From Patella vulgata (Eukaryota; Mollusca; Gastropoda; Patellidae), in the NCBI RefSeq assembly GCF_932274485.2, contig NC_065886.2, positions 40,845,501-40,909,500 on the forward strand: a stretch of 64,000 bases of DNA, in the 5' to 3' direction. Shown one piece after another: positions 62,066 to 64,000 of the stretch. A program made the position numbers and the translations under genes. A model generated the notes under the pieces. That model was not told the DNA's origin. It made no database searches and was given only the letters and a program-made list of their open reading frames with translations. Each line of letters starts with the position of its first letter. The first letter of the stretch is position 1.

Positions 62066-62329
62066 TCATTAAATACTTATGCTTATGGCTATACTTACAG
62101 TACGATATAAAATATAATGTATGGATATTTTATATGGGTAGATAAACCAATAACCGATATATTAAAGATTCATTTCCGGGTACAAATTGGGTGATTTGAT
62201 GATATATTTTGACTAAAACATATTCAAACTAATTAATTTATCATAATTTTGCTTCAAATCCTTTTCAAAACATTGCAATTGTCGGGGAATCCCTGGCTAT
62301 AAAAAAACGACCAAAAGAGGTCATGTTTA

Positions 62330-62797
62330 GTTACCGTAAGCATACAATGTTCATCATCGAACTCCGTCAAGGCATTCACCTAATGCAAGCCTACACCAAG
62401 TTTGAACATTCTACATGAATTAGAATGCGAGTTATTGTGTTCCAATGTCTCGACCAATCGAATTGTTTATTGCTCTGCTCAGCCTGAGTAGAAATATTCA
62501 TGATTGAACTTAGTCAAGGTAATGATATAATGAATCTATATTCGGAGTTTCATTGCTCTCACTTAATTAGAACTAAAGTTATCGTGTCCCAAAGCATCAA
62601 CCAATCAAATTGTTTATCTCTGCTTACCCTAAGGAGAAAATGCTCATCTTCGAACTCCATCAAGGCATTGGCCTAATAAACACCTACACCAAGTTTGAAC
62701 ATTCTAGCTCAATTAGAAAGAAAAGTGTAACGGACAGACAAGACAGACGGACGAACCCATTTTAATAGTCCCCTGCTTTCGTCGAACAGCGGGGGAC
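62330..62797 (+). repeat. Family B mobile repeat with intact terminus
   Basis: Repeated phrases are atcgaactccgtcaaggcat, tacaccaagtttgaacattc and caaattgtttatctctgctt. The copy ends with a GACA/GACG microsatellite (ggacagacaagacagacgg) and the stem-loop gtcccctgct...cagcgggggac at 62768-62797. Confidence 0.8.
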
Positions 62798-63129
62798 AAC
62801 AAAAGAAGAATTTTGGATTATCTCTTAAGGAACAGGGCAAGAATCACTCATCTGCTGCTGCACTCCCTAGTGAAACCAAACAGGTATTTGCTGATTTTTT
62901 TACCAGAATGATGAGATCTCTTGGCAAGCGCCAGGTCATTATACGCAGCAAGAATAACAAGAGCATCGCTAACGCAGCAATATACGTCCACATTCCTGTT
63001 TTGTTTGATATGGTCCAGTTTGCATTGAGGGTCTGTGAAATAAAACTGGGTTGTAGGACTGCTATCAGTTTAACATTTCGTTCACATTAACAGAACACAA
63101 TTTTTATTTTAAAACAATCAATGTCTATT

Positions 63130-64000
63130 CTAAAAGCATGACGTTTCGAATAGGTATGCAAAGTTTCAAAAGGATCTGTTAAGAATTGCGGCCTGTAGGC
63201 AAAACACAAGACACACAAACATTAGGCGTGGCTCTGTCCCAAGGGGTCGAGCATGCACCAAAAATAATAATAGAGGTCAGCCTTAGGATTAAGGAATAAG
63301 TATAAACAAGTAGCCTTAGGCTATAAGGAATAAGTATAAAAAAGTTTTCAAGATGATCGATTAAGAAATGCGGTCTGCAAGTGACACACAGACATAAAAA
63401 AAAGAAAATGGGCGTAGCTCTGCCCCTGGGGGTTGGGTATTCACCACAAATAATAGGGATGTGCCTTAGGATAGAAGGAATATGTATGCTAAGTTTCGAG
63501 GTGATACGATAAGAAATGCGATCTGTAGATGACAAACAAATAAATAAATATAAGGGATGGGCGTTAGGTATAAGCAATTCATATGAACTCTTTTCAAGAC
63601 GATAGATTAAGAATTGTGGCCTGTAGGTGACACACAGGCATAAAAAAAGAAAATGGGCGTGGCTCTGCCCCTGGGAGTAAAAAAACAATAGGGATCATCG
63701 TTAGGGATAAGCAATTCATATGAAAAAAATTGGCATGGCTCTGCCCCTGGGGGTTGGGCATGTAGGGCCTACTCCAAATGATAAGGATGTTCCAAATGAT
63801 AGGAATGTTCCTTAGGGTACAAAGAATAAGTATATAAAGTGTGGCTCTGCCCCTGGGGGTTGGGCATGTACCCCAAACGATAGGGATGTTCCTTAGGGTA
63901 CAAAGAATGTGTATGCAAGATTATAAGTTAAGAAATGTGGCCTGTAGACGACAAACAAACAAATACTAGAAATGGGCGTGGCTCTGCCCCTGGGGGTCGG
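63130..64000 (+). repeat. Family C tandem array, cut by window edge
   Basis: Units of roughly 150-180 bp share ttaagaatgcggcctgtagg, gacacacaggcataaaaaaa, gggcgtggctctgcccctgg and atagggatgtgccttagg. Anchors lie near 63178, 63360, 63510, 63607 and 63927. The array continues past the right edge. No coding sequence is visible. Confidence 0.85.

Larger units (their letters stand above)
61138..62148. mobile_element. Inverted-repeat-bounded element (~1 kb) carrying SINEs
   Basis: About 78 bp at 61138-61216 (ggtttatctacccatataat inward to gcataagtat) is the near-perfect reverse complement of 62073-62148. The enclosed 860 bp contains SINE S2 insertions at 61435-61779 and 61974-62065. It looks like a terminal-inverted-repeat DNA element enlarged by SINEs. 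The target duplication is not clear. Confidence 0.65.

Noticed and set aside
63130-64000. CRISPR-like regular repeats
   Set aside because: Units are 150-180 bp with diverged copies and no unique spacers of constant length. It is a eukaryotic satellite.

Overview
The window is AT-rich animal DNA with small exons, long introns and dense repeats. No bacterial-type gene clusters, tRNA genes or rRNA genes were seen. Two tRNA-headed SINE families, satellite-carrying mobile repeats, Tc1, gypsy and LINE remnants, and single-domain EGF exons together fit a mollusc, perhaps a bivalve or gastropod. That assignment is inference.

Two intact multi-exon host genes can be read by splice-site and phase logic, one near the left end and one near the right. 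Gene 1 is on the minus strand at 5892-10451. It has six exons with every intron in phase 1 and encodes a 167-residue secreted protein with two EGF-like modules, a Thr/Ser/Pro linker and a basic tail. Gene 2 is on the plus strand at 50527-58342. It has four exons and encodes a 130-residue secreted protein with ten cysteines, built from three cysteine repeats that follow the exon boundaries. I recognise no family for gene 2, and it is the best candidate here for something undescribed. Decayed exons resembling the N-terminal module of G2E3-like proteins lie at 17860-19245.

Most of 10.5-50.3 kb is mobile DNA in layers. From left to right it holds a MULE-like element with a 9-10 bp target duplication inside an older MITE, a LINE 3' end split by a fold-back element, and a truncated Tc1 transposase. 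These are followed by a Harbinger-like element with TTA duplications, satellite array A2, a 5.6 kb element with very long repeat-built inverted ends (23582-29198), array A3, a second LINE, and a broken Ty3/gypsy element (38380-46449) carrying a third LINE. The introns of both genes are themselves loaded: gene 1 holds an A array and a minisatellite with a SINE in it, and gene 2 holds a young LTR-flanked element, a fold-back, a minisatellite, SINEs and a MITE.

After gene 2 (58.4-64 kb) come MITEs, SINEs, an 80-bp inverted-repeat pair, a family B repeat ending in a hairpin, and a family C tandem array that runs off the window edge. The recurring theme is a set of mobile tandem repeats (families A and B, perhaps C) with fixed end monomers, a GGAC-type microsatellite and a terminal stem-loop.
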